64,000 nucleotides of DNA from Ceratodon purpureus. Lineage: Eukaryota; Streptophyta; Bryopsida; Pseudoditrichales; Ditrichaceae. Positions 35,891 to 47,689 of the stretch are shown here, piece by piece (positions within the stretch are counted from its first letter, which is position 1; each line of letters opens with the position of its first letter). A program made the position numbers and the translations under genes. The notes beneath the pieces are model-generated. The model saw only the letters and a program-made list of their open reading frames with translations, was not told where the DNA came from and did not search any database. The stretch covers positions 65,382,716 to 65,446,715 of the forward strand of contig CM026426.1 of assembly GCA_014871385.1 (NCBI GenBank), given 5' to 3'.

Positions 35891-37190
35891 CTGTTTTATG
35901 TCAAGCCAGAATGGCTCCAGGACGTCATGGACTACCTGCGCACGGGTGAACCCACTTTAACGATGACCAAGGATGAGAAGCGGAGATTAACCCTACGGGC
36001 ACTACCATATACTCTGATTAAGGGTGTCCTGTACAAGAAGGGCCAAGACTTGGTGCTACGCAGAGTTCTCGACCCTGTACAGGCTGAGATAGTGATGAGG
36101 GAAATGCATGACGGCTGTGCAGGGGGGCATTTTTCACAAGACATCACATCCCGGAAGATCCTAGATGCGGGGTATTGGTGGCCGACAATGCACAAGGATG
36201 TGTCTGAGTACTGCAGGGCATGTGATAAGTGCGAGCGGGTCGGCGGATTAGCTAACACTGGTCTGGCTAAGTTGGTCACTAGCCTACATGCGGAGCCTTT
36301 CATGAAGTGGGGTCTAGACTTTGTAGGCCCCATCAAGCCAGCTGCAGCTCGAACCGGCAACAGGTACATTTTAGTGGCAACCGACTATGCCATCAAATGG
36401 GTGAAAGCGAAGGCTCTGCGCACCAATACTGCAGCAATGACTGCCAAGTTTATGTACGAACAAATCGTGACTCGTTATGGCTGTCCGCTCACTTTAATCA
36501 GTGATCAAGGAACTCATTTTATCAACGAGGCTATCGAGTACCTGGTGCAGCATTTTCTACTACAACATCGCACCTCTACTACCTATTATCCCCAAGGGAA
36601 CGGACAGGCCGAGTCAACCAACAAGGTGTTAGGTCGGCTGTTGACCAAATTGGTTAGTGACAACAGAATTCACTGGGATGAACATTTACCCACAGCCCTA
36701 TTGTCTTACAGGACTGCTTTTAAGGTTTCTACTGGGTATACACCCTTCCAGTTAGTCTACAGACTCCATCCATTGATGCCTACAGAATACATTGTCCCTA
36801 CCCGTAGGACAAATGGCAGCATCGATTATACTCTTACCCGAGTGCTGCAGGCGCGCACAGCTGACTTGGAACAGCTAGACACCCACAGACTCGTTGCGCA
36901 GGAGGAGGCAGGTAGCAGACAGTGGGACAGAGCTTTGTGGAGCCAACAACATTACAGACAGAAGGACTTCCAAGTGGGTGATCATGTTCTTTGGTATCCC
37001 AAGGGGGAGAAGGAGCACACAGGAAAATTCAAGTGTGAGTGGTTTGGCCCATATCGGGTTCAGTACAAGTTGCCGAACAACACTGCCGTGTTGGTAACAG
37101 AGGCACATTTCGAGCCGGATCCCATCATCGTCAACATTAATAAGCTAAAACCATATCGTTTTTACTCTGCAGATCAATTGGTCACCGTCA
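35891..37190 (+). CDS. pol: Ty3/gypsy pol, part 2: integrase
   Basis: This runs in the same frame as the end of RNase H, after the TGA at 35888. It has the HHCC zinc-binding module ([11 protein letters not shown], 36106-36234) and a DDE catalytic core: WGLDFVGP near 36308, LISDQGTHF near 36493, NGQAESTNK near 36600. The C-terminal domain has [14 protein letters not shown] and ends in INKLKPYRF near 37167. All three catalytic acids are present. The enzyme would insert the element cDNA into chromosomes. There is no stop after this domain; the frame continues into the extension annotated next. Confidence 0.95.
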
Positions 37191-40030
37191 GCCCTAAGCA
37201 ACTGCCACGGAGGCTACCCACGGTCACATCTGAGAACCAACCTGATGGGACGCTCGAGCAAACGGCGCATTTAAGAGCTGAGACTTGCCCTCGCAGCTCC
37301 CTTATTCATCCTCTCCTCCCTGGCTCGCCCCCTCCAACCATGGCGGACTCGACTAACGTGACCGGGGGACCTCACGATTTCAGCCACCGACTTCCTCCTA
37401 CCCTTACTCCGCCATCAACTCTTTCCTCAGCCACTGTGGTCACTCCAATTTTTGATGCTGCGTGCTGCTTTATTGAGCCCACCTCTCAGGCTACCTCTAT
37501 CTTCTACGACAGCACCTTCTGCGATAACAACCCCCCCCCTCTCCACGGTCATCACTCACACGAGCGCCCTCGCGGCCTACCCCTTGGCACCAGGGTTGAG
37601 TCTACCTCAGTCACTTTAGGGTTAGGGTTAGCTCAAAACCCGACCCCCATACCCCAGAAACCTCTTTTTTCCCCACTTGCCACAGCTTCGCCCACGCCCC
37701 GTTTTCTCCCTCGCAGAGAGGAGCTACGCGGAACAACAGCTTGGAGCACTACTCTCCCTGTCGGGCCCAATGCTACAGTAGTAGGGACAGTCCCTCGACC
37801 GCTCCCCGAGGCGGCTAGCACCATTGAAGATGTAGGGTTTCGCTGGCGCTCTTCTTCAACATACCCACAGTCATCGCGCTGCTCACGTTGTTCCTCGGCA
37901 GAGGTCCCTTCAGCTAGCTCCATTCGACCGACACCCCACCGGATAGTCCTCAGTCACGTAGCTAGTGTGGAGGGCTCTGTCGGTACACAACTCCCTCGGC
38001 ATTGTCGTCATCCAGCCTCGGGCGCAGCGCTCATACCTTCAACTTCTAGCGCACCTCCGGTAACGTGGACATCGGCTTCAGGAGCAAATCGGAGTGTTGC
38101 AGCCGCATTCGGCAGCCGGGATTTTTCTCACCTTGGTGTTCATCCCAGCAATCACCCTGCGAGCCACGATTCAGGTCAGCGGTCTACTGATCGCCCCCAC
38201 CCTATTATCCCTCCATTCAATCGTTTAAATCCAGGTCGGCAATCACCCTTGCTCACCGTCTCTTCTACTCATTTACCTGTTTTCAGTCCGTCGCCTCAGC
38301 AGGCTTGTCAAGTCAAAGTTGAGCCGAGTGATCATCCAGTCGAGTGTTTTTCTCCATCACCTTCCATTCCTTGCCCAGTACCCTCTTCCCCCTCTCTCGG
38401 TCATTTTCTACGCAACCCAGGTTCGGTACAGGTAGCGTCTACAGCATCCATAGGGCAACCCCACTTGGATCCTGTACCCCCAGGACAGTTCTGTCCAACA
38501 AACTTTCAGGCGACCGAGGAAGGGCCCCCGCAGGTCTACAGTACCAGCAGTGAGTCCGATCGTGGCGAATTCCCCGCCTACTGTGCGCAGGTTTTCAGCC
38601 CCTCCCCTGCTTTACCTCACGGACAGAGCGCCAAGTATCACAGCCGACCTGTCCAGTGTGGTCAGCGACGCCGACGAGGGAAGATCGGCACCTTAGAGAG
38701 ATATTTCTTGAGAGGAGTACTCCAGCCCAACACCGGACAAGAATCCATGGATGAGGCGGGCCCTAGCAGCCAACTGCCCCCACCTCCCCCCGACACCATG
38801 AACCTCACGCCGCCACTTGAACCTGCTTCTACTATTTCAGCTTCCCCTGAGGCTGCCGTTCCTCCACCCAGCGAGCCGCACCCAAACCATGATACTCCGA
38901 GGCGCGGCATCAAGCAAAAACATACGCCCGTGGACAGTCGGCTCCCCAAACAGGTCTGTGTACCCCGCAATCCTCACCGTCGCTGGGAGGTTGTTTTCAA
39001 ACCCTACACCCACGGGGACTTTTGGACAAGGATGTAAGATGACGATTGGGCTGCGTTAACCAGTCTAGACGTCTTCTATCATTTTTGTTGGCCTGAGCCC
39101 CGTCACGAGCTTATTCTAGATTTCATAGAGGGGTTCGAGTACGCTCTACCAACTAAGGGTACCCGCCGCTCCTCCGCCGACAGTAGGGATACTATCTGCT
39201 CCATGGTTTGTCGAAAACCAGTGGAGATCACGGCTTTCGTCATTAGGGAGGCTCTCGGCTTCGACTCGGGTGCCGACTTGGTCGACCATCGCAGGACGGA
39301 TGGCTTCCACCCCAAGTTTGCGAAATACGGACTGACTGAAGACAAGCACATTCACGATGGCAATCGCACCTCTGCCCTTACTCCTGCATATCAGACTCGA
39401 GCTCAGGCCCTAGGAGATGCTATCGGCTTCAAACAGCAATTGCTGTTTGTTAGCAACAATCTTCTAGAGCATATTTTTGCTGTTGAGGAGGCTGGTGAGC
39501 GGAACGAGAGGTTTGATTGGTCACACTATGTATTAGCCAACCTCCGCCGTCACCTTATCTACATCCATTCGGAGGCCCTTAGTAGGCGCCAACTTCGGGG
39601 TGCCCTCGTCATGGATGCGGTGTTGTCGTATTGGTTTCCCGACCGTGAAGAAGTTGTCAGCCCCACCCATGTATCTTCAAGCATCGATACCATGGATGGC
39701 AGCCACGAGGGCTCATCCGCCACTGATCCTCCCCCTCAGTCTTTGGCTGGCTCAAGGATCCGCGACCGAGCTAGCGGAGATAGGTTTCCTGGTCCGCTTA
39801 GTGCATCTGTCCCAGCCACCGAGACGCAGCCTACTGCGGATCCTCAGGAAGGATCTTCGGATGTCGGCCGACGTCGCCGCCGGCTGGTGAAGAACAGCAA
39901 GAGGGTGCGCCAACCAAACTTTACCGAGGATGCGACAACCGAACTTTACCGAGGATGCGACACCAGTCACTCGTCTTCCCCCTGTGACGGCCTCCCCAAG
40001 TTGCAGGTATCCATTACGGTCCCGCCCTCA
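37191..40030 (+). pseudogene. C-terminal extension of gypsy pol: Pro/Ser-rich region and globular domain
   Basis: The integrase frame continues without a stop to TAA at 39035, then onward in the same frame. Codons to about 38900 are Pro/Ser/Thr-rich and probably disordered. A basic stretch ([13 protein letters not shown] near 38668) and a folded-looking region from about 39050 to 39650 follow. That region reads ELILDFIEGFEYALPTKGTR, then VEITAFVIREALGF, and later SEALSRRQLRGALVMDAVLS. Its size and pattern recall the plant transposon-protein domains found in accessory ORFs of plant retrotransposons (inference). A Ser/Pro-rich and basic tail then runs into the insertion at 40031. No membrane segment of an env protein is visible. 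Confidence 0.7.
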
Positions 40031-40767
40031 GGTGTAAGCATGGTAAAGTGGACCAAAAAAGTGCTTAACTATTTGTCAGTTTCAGTCCTTTTGCAAAAAT
40101 TGCACAAAAGTGACGGAAAGATGTAATTGACGTCAATTTTTTTTGCTAATATGGATTCTTAACTTGTTTTTCTACAACTTGGAAAAGTTTCGTGCAAAGT
40201 AGACACTTTAAAGTTATTGTATGAAGGCTTTAAATCCAAGCAAAGTGAATGCAGTCATTTGGAAAAGTGAACATAACGGTTTAGGGTTTAGTCTGAAATC
40301 ACTTTTAATTTCGCGGTGCCCTCTGAATATTTAAGAGGTATTCTAAAATAGTCAATTCATATACTCATTAATTGGTTTAGCGTTCCAAAAGTACCGCAAG
40401 GATGTTATTTAAGAGGGTCACTTCCGCGGTACTTTTTGTCACTTTTTTTTCACGGAACATTGTTTTTTAAATTGAAAAAAACATCCTCTAAAGACAACAG
40501 AGGGCATTAGATGAAGAAATCAAGACTTTGGAAAAGTTCATTTTCATGATTTACAACTAGTGGTCAAATTTAGTTTCAATTCAGGATGTTTTTTATATGA
40601 AGATGTGTGAAAGATATCTTGCGACACCCTAAAAAGTGACTAAAATGCACAAAAACTACACCAAAATGCTCAAAATCAGCTTTGAGCTTTAAAAAACAGC
40701 ACACTTCATATTCACTTGTTAGTGGTCACATGTTGCACTTTGTGGTCCACTTTATTGTGCTTACACC
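40031..40767. mobile_element. Non-coding inverted-repeat element, copy B (737 bp)
   Basis: GGTGTAAGC at 40031 and GCTTACACC ending at 40767 form the outer part of a 25-bp terminal inverted repeat that continues AAAGTGGACCA with a few changes. It aligns with copy A at 18509-19240. It splits the gypsy extension: the frame before it and the frame after it are the same. It contributes a false stop at 40124. No clear target duplication was found. Confidence 0.85.
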
Positions 40768-41945
40768 TCCTCAACTTCCGAATCAGCCAACTCCCTCCAC
40801 AGACCAGGAGCTCCCAGGTACACGGCCTACTGTTCCTGTTCTCCGTCTTTGCAGCATGTCTGGTGAATTGTCAGTTATCACGTCGGGAGACGCATAGATT
40901 CCACTTCCGGATGTCAAGCCGACCAAGGGTCCGTCTTCTCCTGGACAGCCCTGCCCCTTCGTAGCCGACCAGGCCCTGGACTCGGCACCAACTACAGCCA
41001 TGGCGTCACCCTCGACTGCGTCATCACCGACCCGCCAGCGCCAAGTGCCTCCAGCTGACACCATTTTGTTGGCCACAGCAGGTACCTCGTCATCTGGTTG
41101 GGCGCTTATCCCTTGGTAGGAGCCGCTTCCCATCTTTCGCGGGCTCACTGTGCCCCCAACTGTTTGCCCCGAGGATACCTTCACTGCAGACTTGGCCGAG
41201 CATTTCGCTTTTGCCACCGCCCCGCCAACTTCCACAGCTGCACATACCGCTTCAGGGCGGCATCACAACACAGGCCGGGCACCCACAGCCCTTTCAGCAC
41301 TCCCCCCGGCGCAAGCGACTCTGCTCCACCACTCAACCACCGACCTCCACGACTTCACTCCAACGGTTCCTCCGGAGGACCCCCAGACGATCCCAATGGT
41401 ACACCTTCCCAGGGTTCTCTCGAACCATCTTCTGATTTTGGCGTTCTGATGAACAATCTTCAAGCTTTAGCCACTGTCCTTGTAAGGACAAAGGCTGCAG
41501 CACGGCAGTTAGAGGCCAATTGCCAGCACGCCGCCTCCTCCGCCGAGGCCCTCAACACCACGGTCAGGGATTTAAGCGCTCAGGTTGCCTTACTAGCAAC
41601 CACACTACAGGCTACCGCCATCGCACGGGATCAGCTTGTCAAGGACAAGGCGGCACTTCAGTTGGCTGAACCAGTTGGCAGTCGCAAGCTGGCAGTCGCC
41701 ACCGCTCCCGTGAGCCGACTCAACCCATCTCTTCGCCCTCTGGAGTTGGAGCAGACCCTCAGCAACCGCTTACAACAAGCCAACAGGTTGCTTTTGGAGA
41801 ATCAGTGACTATCTCTGGAGCTCGCCACCCGGACATCTCCACCTCGAGACCTTAGTCGCGCCGTGCGAGACTATGTCACAACCAAGCACCGCGACCTTGA
41901 AGCCGCCCTCACCAGTCATCATGCCGACTTCCAGCGCCAACAGAG
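40768..41945 (+). pseudogene. Gypsy extension continued: Pro-rich linker and coiled coil
   Basis: Coding resumes in the frame used before the insertion. TAG at 40895-40897 and TAG at 41117-41119 (both CAG-like) interrupt a Pro/Thr/Ala-rich stretch. A frameshift between about 41250 and 41330 then moves the frame by one. The following segment (41440-41945) is an Ala/Leu/Gln-rich coiled coil (MNNLQALATVLVRTKAAARQ; DLSAQVALLATTLQATA). It includes a TGA at 41806-41808 inside the coil. The frame is cut at 41945 by the 8.2-kb insertion and resumes at 50140. Confidence 0.7.
41935..41945. repeat. 11-bp target-site duplication, left copy
   Basis: CGCCAACAGAG; identical to 50129-50139. It is read in the same codon phase (CGC CAA CAG AG) on both sides. 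Confidence 0.9.
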
Positions 41946-42063
41946 GGGGAAAGTTCGTATGTGAGCGGAGAGCGTAGAGCGGAGAGCGGAGAGCACAGAA
42001 TGGAGAGCACAGAAATGACAATTAGCCAAGTTTTCGAAAGCAAAGTAGACCCTATAACCGTGG
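41946..42063. repeat. Left terminal and subterminal inverted repeat
   Basis: GTGAGCGGAGAGCG starts at 41961, with further GAGCGGAGAGC units to 42010. CCTATAACCGTGG is at 42051-42063. The right-hand counterparts are read on the opposite strand between 50128 and 49922. Confidence 0.8.
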
Positions 42064-42502
42064 AAAGTTACTAAAATAAGGCATGATTTTGTTACTTTTT
42101 TAAGGAAAAGAGTATATTACCGTGGAAATCAGGGTTATCTCTGGTAAGAATTTATTACATTTGTTCTCTAAGATACAAATTAGGGCTGATGTCATGATGA
42201 CGTCATGCATACATTCCTTTAGATTTGGTCCCTTATTGGATCTAGATACAAGTATTCCAGCATGATGTTTTTAGATCACAACAGTAAATATTGCATAGGA
42301 TAATATGAATAATTGAAGGAATTACAAATTTCACAAAAGATAAAATTAAAGGTCTGAAAACTTCGTGGAATATTTCAAATTTTGTGTACAATAATGGAGT
42401 TGCTGAAACCAAGATGTATACCATGTCAGACTGCTTGTCTTCGTCGAAGATTTCCCGGTCTTTAGATAAGAGCACTGCTAGCTTAAGTGTTAAGCAACAA
42501 TG

Positions 42503-42510
42503 TATATAAA
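42503..42510 (+). promoter_or_regulatory. TATA box candidate
   Basis: TATATAAA lies 35 bp before the first ATG (42545) and 87 bp before the second (42597) of the downstream ORF. The spacing suits transcription from about 42535. Confidence 0.5.
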
Positions 42511-42544
42511 CCTTAGCAGACGTCCTTGACGTTGTATTAGCTCA

Positions 42545-43108
42545 ATGATATCTGTAGTACTTAACCTTGTACTTGCTAGGCTTTTGTTTGAAGGTATGGG
42601 CGATTCATTTGAGGTCGTTGCCTGTAAAACGATTTTACAGGATTTGCTTAAGCAGATGGCGGATGGGCCAAACCCCTGGGATCATATAGGTATTGGTACA
42701 ACGCAGGCTTGGACTCCTCCGACGGTAATCACGTTTGAAGTTGTCGAGAACGCTCGTGCTGTGTCAAAGTTGTGGAAGCGTGAGATTGACAGCAGTCCTG
42801 AATATGCATGCCTTCGACTAGCGAGGTGGGATTACTTGTCGTACAGGGGTCGCCATTGGAGTCAAAAGGACGAGTACGAAGTTAATCGATTCAACATCAA
42901 CTGGAATGTTTTTAGGAGTTCTTGGACACTTGCAAATCCAATTTACAACGAGAGGTTAGAGACAGCGTCCCTTGGAGAACTTAGTTGCGTTGAGTTAGAT
43001 CAGTTGAGGTCATTGCTTTGGGCCAATGGGAATCAGGTCTTGGATGTGCCGGAAGGAAAGAAATTTTTTCCAAGAGATGGTATCTGGATCTCTCCCAAGA
43101 ATAGGTAA
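42545..43108 (+). CDS. Hypothetical protein carried by the 8.2-kb element
   Basis: This is an uninterrupted ORF of 187 codons (170 if the ATG at 42597 is used; a short hydrophobic stretch precedes that second Met). I recognise no family. The product is hydrophilic, rich in Trp and acidic residues, with segments such as QMADGPNPWDHIGIGTTQ and NRFNINWNVF. It lacks obvious metal-binding or membrane motifs. A TATA box at 42503 and the absence of lesions make it one of the few intact-looking ORFs in the window. An intron or continued exon downstream cannot be excluded. Confidence 0.5.
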   Translation: MISVVLNLVLARLLFEGMGDSFEVVACKTILQDLLKQMADGPNPWDHIGIGTTQAWTPPTVITFEVVENARAVSKLWKREIDSSPEYACLRLARWDYLSYRGRHWSQKDEYEVNRFNINWNVFRSSWTLANPIYNERLETASLGELSCVELDQLRSLLWANGNQVLDVPEGKKFFPRDGIWISPKNR

Positions 43109-43109
43109 C

Positions 43110-43600
43110 ATGGCTATGGAAATATGAGATGTTGTTGAATGACAAAGAAAGTAATTACAGCATTCTATATATTTTGAGCATTTCAGTTGTTCACGCTAGT
43201 GTTGTCTAGTGTACTGGATATAATTAGCAAACGAAAACAACTTCATAACTGAAGTGGTTTTCCCTTTAAACACATGAGAATTGAGAGCCAAAAAGTCTTG
43301 CAGTTGTAGACCTTTACATAGAGGAATATAAAATGGAAATGAGAATCATAAATACTTTAAGTGGCTTGCAATAAAGTAGACGAAAGATTATGTAATCAAG
43401 TGCAATGAAATGAAATCAAATCAAATGAAAACAATGATAGACCAAAGCCTCCTTCAGACTCACGACATGCTTCAATCGCTACTTCCACTCTCAGACCTGG
43501 ATGACTCTGAATCTCCTTCTACAGCCTCTGCATCGGCAAATACAAGGGCCCTGGGATCAAAAGTACTTGGCCAACTAGGAACATATCAAAGGGCACCAGA
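43110..43600. other. Spacer with a short open frame
   Basis: A 64-codon + frame (43410-43604) is Ser/Thr-rich. It lies opposite the probable 3' end of the minus-strand gene and is probably a shadow. Confidence 0.4.
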
Positions 43601-45090
43601 TTGAAGCGCTTGTGCTAAGTCCTCTGCATAGTCCGGAAGTATATAAGGCTGAATCGGGCTGGAATGAAGAGGCCACAATGGAGTGGACACGGCTCTTGGC
43701 TCACGTGGCGGTGTTGCCGCAACTACTCTGCAACAGAAAACCGACAGTGGTTAGATTGAGTAGGTAGAGTTGCAAACAGAAGCAATGCTAAGATAAATTG
43801 CACAAAAGATAGAAAATCTAGAGTAAGACTTACACCACTTAGAGGGTCTTGATTTCTTCACCGGTGCTTCCTCTCTTGCTGCCGGTCTAGGATGTTTAGG
43901 AGGGCCTATGGCGGATGGTGTAGCCATATACGGTTTGAGAATGGCGTTGAATATGGCTTCGTCATCCTCAAAAGCTATAATGTGACGACCAATAGCCTGG
44001 CAAGCCTTGATGGAGGCCCCTAAAACTCAGAGAGTAACAAAGAAGTGAGAAACTGTGGGAAAATTGAGAGGAATAATCAAGCAGACACATGTAATGAATG
44101 GTTACCTGTTCCTGCATCCTAGTCGAGGACTATGTCGCCGGGCTTCGAAAGCTCTCCAATTATGCTCTGTATCATCTCATGGGTTTTCTCCCTTGGCCCT
44201 CTGCACGGAATGTCCCCATTCATTTGTTGCGACTCCGCATCGGTCCAGTTAAAAATGGCATCACTCTCGGTAATGTTGAGGACCCCATGTATCAACTGGG
44301 ATTTCTTCGTCTGGAAGGAGAAATTACTGCCACTACGAACGTAGACGCGAATCCAGAACCGAATAGTCTGCAGTCAAGCAAAACTTGTGAGAAGGAAACA
44401 TACCTTGCGAATGAAGTCTTGAACTTTGATCCATTCCGGGTCGCCACCCTTGTTTGAGAGCTTCTTCTTTCGCCGGAATATCGAATCCACAAATGAGTTG
44501 AAGACGGAAACATGTGTGGAAAGTTGTTTGAGGAAAGTGTTTAGCCTTCCTCAGCTCAATGAGACTTCTGGTGATCTCGGAAGCACTAATGGATGAAGGC
44601 GCATTTGCAGTGGTCAAAGATGGCTTTGGGACGTCTGTAGTTGGAGAAGCGTTGGGTGTCTCCTTCCCTGGTGCGGAAGACTTCGCACCACTATCCTGTG
44701 AGGCCTGGGACTTCGAACCGAGAGTTCGCAGTCGCCGCGCTCTCCCTCTCTTCGGTTGAAGTGCCGATGATTGATCCTGCAGACCTTTGGCCTCATCTGA
44801 ACCGTCCCCAGAATCCTCGATAACCGCCGATCCTCCATCAAGTTTAGATTTCAGTTCTGCTTCTGACTCAATAGCGAATGAACGAATGCAATCCAGATAC
44901 CAACAAACAGCTTCAAGGTGCTGAAATTTCAACCTCTTCAACTGCTGAGGACTATAGATTCACTGGTCAGAGCCTTTCTGAATCCATGCTGCGAAGTACT
45001 TGGGGAGCTTCTCAAGGGCAATTGCACCTTTTGAAAGCAGCTCTCTCTTGAAGTACCTAATGAAGTTGAACTGCCATAGATCAAAATCAT
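43600..45090 (-). pseudogene. Hypothetical spliced gene, minus strand, in the 8.2-kb element
   Basis: An acceptor (ATGGCAG|TTC near 45074) opens an exon reading FIRYFKRELLSKGAIALEKL and KYFAAWIQKGSDQ. A TGA follows at 44954-44956 (CGA-like), then YSPQQLKRLKFQHLEAVCWY. A Ser/Lys/Ala-rich acidic-to-basic region (44600-44830) comes next. The exon probably ends at donor CGCAAG|GTATG (44404/44403), though the frame stays open to 44333. Further coding-like minus blocks at 44100-44330 and 43860-44020 are separated by probable introns. I cannot identify the family or its function. The upstream start would lie near the minisatellite at 45259. Confidence 0.45.
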
Positions 45091-45258
45091 TCTATTAACA
45101 TTGTATAAAAGGAAAAAGCAAGTGGAATACGAAGACGTAATTCATAATTTTCATACCGGTATGTCCCACGCTTGACAACATCTGCGGCTCCTAAAAATTT
45201 GGAAAAATCAGACTTTTTATCGAAAGCCTTATCGAAACCCTAAACCCCCATCCCCAAC

Positions 45259-45865
45259 CTCCACATTTTGTACAGAATGTACTTCTCCCCGCCCCATATC
45301 CTCCGCGACCATGGCTGTCGCATCCCCTCTAAGAGTATCCTTGCGGGCTCCCCCCACCTCCTTAATACCCACATTCTGTACAGAATGTGGGTCTCCCCGC
45401 CCCCGAGACCCCGCGGCCATGGCTCTCGCATCCCCCACCTTCGCATCCCCGCAGCCTCCCCCCACCTTCCTCACCTCCTTAATACCCACATTCTGTACAG
45501 AATGTGGGTCTCCCCGCCCCCGAGACCCCGCGGCCATGGCTCTCGCATCCCCCACCTTCGCATCTCCGCGGCCTCCCCCCACCTTCCTCACCTCCTTAAT
45601 ACCCACATTCTGTACAGAATGTGGGTCTCCCCGCCCCCGAGACCCCGCGGCCATGGCTCTCGCATCCCCCACCTTCGCATCTCCGCGGCCTCCCCCCACC
45701 TTCCTCACCTCCTTAATACCCACATTCTGTACAGAATGTGGGTCTCCCCGCCCCCGAGACCCCGCGGCCATGGCTCTTGCATCCCCCACTTTCGCATCCC
45801 CGCGGCCTCCCCCATCCTTCCCCACCTCTTCAATACCCACATTCTGTACAGAATGTGGGTCTCCT
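45259..45865. repeat. 117-bp minisatellite, about five units, each with a 24-bp perfect palindrome
   Basis: The palindrome is CCCACATTCTGT followed by its exact reverse complement. It occurs at 45368-45391, 45485-45508, 45602-45625, 45719-45742 and 45836-45859, with a strict 117-bp period and a degenerate copy at 45259-45282. Between palindromes the unit is C-rich (TCTCCCCGCCCCCGAGACC; GCGGCCATGGCTCTCGCATC). Since 117 is divisible by three, frames stay open on both strands (203 codons on minus, up to 242 on plus) as 39-residue repeats. I do not call these genes. Confidence 0.95.
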
Positions 45866-45869
45866 TATT

Positions 45870-47680
45870 CCCTTATTCTCCCCCAACATCAACGAAGTGG
45901 GTGGGTGTGCGCTCCGAAAGCTAATGTCGTGGACACGAAGGCAACGCTAGTCGAGAGCGTCGGCCTGCGAGTTTGGACGTTGCGAGTTTGGATGTCGCGA
46001 GTTCGAATCTCTGTGGTGACGTTTCGAGAGTTCCGATGAATTTTGCCCCAGTCACCCCTTCGGGCACCCTACAAGGACCTTGAAGTGAGCTGAAGGTCCC
46101 AATCAGGGATGAATTAAAAGCAACGGACACAAATTACAACGGATGAACTTCATCCAAAGTAACCGCCGATGCGGCCCAACCAGACGGCAGACAGGGCAGA
46201 ACCAGGCACACACAGCGGCGGCCAAAGGGGGACGGAAATACACACAAACAGACAGCCAAGAGGCCAGTCCGAACACACACAAAACAAAGTCAACGGGGGG
46301 CGGGCGAGGTCCCCGCCCAAACCCCGAACTTGCAGTTCAAAAAGTCCTAAACTAATCCGGCTCTCTAGGAAACCTCGGAGAAACTAAGGGCGCCTGGTTA
46401 TCCAAGGTCGCAAGACGGTGAACTTGAGTCGCAGCTTCGGTGTCGCGCTCCAACGTAGGGCGATGGCGGGACGTGGGACTGAGAAAGATGGTCCTGCGAA
46501 GAGGAGGCCGAGAAATCCTTGCGGTGGGAGGCAGAGTGCCAACGGAAAGGCTGTGAGCCTGGTTAGTACCTTGAATTGAGCTACCTTTTTATTTTTTTTT
46601 ATGTGCTTGCAATGTTTGTGTTTATATTCAAAGCATTAAGGAGATCTATTCTAATTTTTGATGTCTATTGCTGCAGTTTATGAATCATGGAGGACAATTA
46701 GTCAGTAGCACCACTTAAAATGATATTGAGGTAAGTTCTATTTTGTCTGCTACTGTTGTTACTTTTGCAACATTGTGTAACCATTTAAGACGTTATCACT
46801 ACATTCCTTATGTTGAAGAAATCTTGTTAGGGAACCCCGCTGATTCCATCCACGGTATGAATTTTAGATTGGACGTTCAGATTTTGCTACATCTCATGCT
46901 GCAATATTTGAATTAGGTCTGGAATCTGGGAAAACTAGAACTGGCGTGTTCGATAATATGGGAACATGACATCATTGCTATTGCAATTTTGCAAGGAACA
47001 ACTTATATGTAAGTGTTCAATTTCTTTTATTTTCGCGACCAGTAAATGTTGGAGAGCTATTCGTGCAGTACGAATTGAAGCATCCATGTCGGTTTGCTTC
47101 TTTTCCATATTAGTTCTACTTTATTAGTGGGAGTCACAGTAGAATGACCATATTCGTTATTTTGAGACAATTTCAGAACTTTGAGACTTATTGCCTGCAA
47201 TTTCAGCAATTGTTTTTAGACAATTTGAACTTTTTTTTGGCTTTCTAATTATAGATTATCCTCGACTCAAGGATAATCTTTCCATATATAGTCAAAAAAA
47301 TTTTGACAAATATAGAATCAATAAAAAAATCAATGAAAAAGCTATAGTCAAGCATTAAATTGAGACTTTGAAAAGTCTCGATATAACAAATATGGTGTTT
47401 AGAGAAATCTCAAGGAATGTCCATTCTCCCGGAATGTTACTTCATCCAAGTAGAAGTTACCTTGAGTTATCATTCTCCCACTTCATGAAAGTATGATGAG
47501 GTGTCACTCTCTCCTCCAACCTCAATGTCCATTCTCCCGGAAGTGCTTCCACCTTCCCAAGAGCACAGTTCCCAAAAGCTTCTGCGAAGTGTTGCTGGGC
47601 CCAAAGAGCTGTAACTAAAAAGAAGTGCACTAAGAGAATTGTCAGGGGGCCCAATTGCACTGCTGCACCGACCTATACTG
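45870..47680. other. No supportable gene; possible 5' exons of the SWIM gene
   Basis: Bases 46140-46400 carry overlapping Gln/Thr/Arg-rich + frames. 46450-47050 contains possible exon/intron alternation. 47220-47400 is AT-rich. Minus-strand frames at 47457-47790 oppose the SWIM gene and are probably shadows. A GTTCGAATC near 45990 resembles a tRNA B box but lacks a partner A box. Confidence 0.4.
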
Positions 47681-47689
47681 GGCTTTAGA

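Noticed and set aside
37191..41945. Retroviral-type envelope gene in the gypsy 3' region
   Set aside because: No signal peptide, transmembrane segment or cleavage site is visible; the region is Pro/Ser-rich, globular and coiled coil, in frame with integrase.
44368..44403. 36-bp intron in the minus-strand gene
   Set aside because: Donor and acceptor sequences look good, but 36 bp is too short for a typical plant intron and the frame is open through it; a longer intron from the same donor is more likely.
45368..45859. CRISPR array
   Set aside because: The palindromes are regularly spaced, but the sequence between them is itself repeated, not unique spacers, and the context is eukaryotic.
45985..45996. 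GTTCGAATC as part of a tRNA or SINE
   Set aside because: The flanking sequence does not fold as a tRNA and no related copy was found.
45229..46039. Long open frames on both strands (203 to 242 codons)
   Set aside because: They are produced by the 117-bp minisatellite, whose unit is a multiple of three; both strands are open and the protein is a 39-residue repeat of low complexity.
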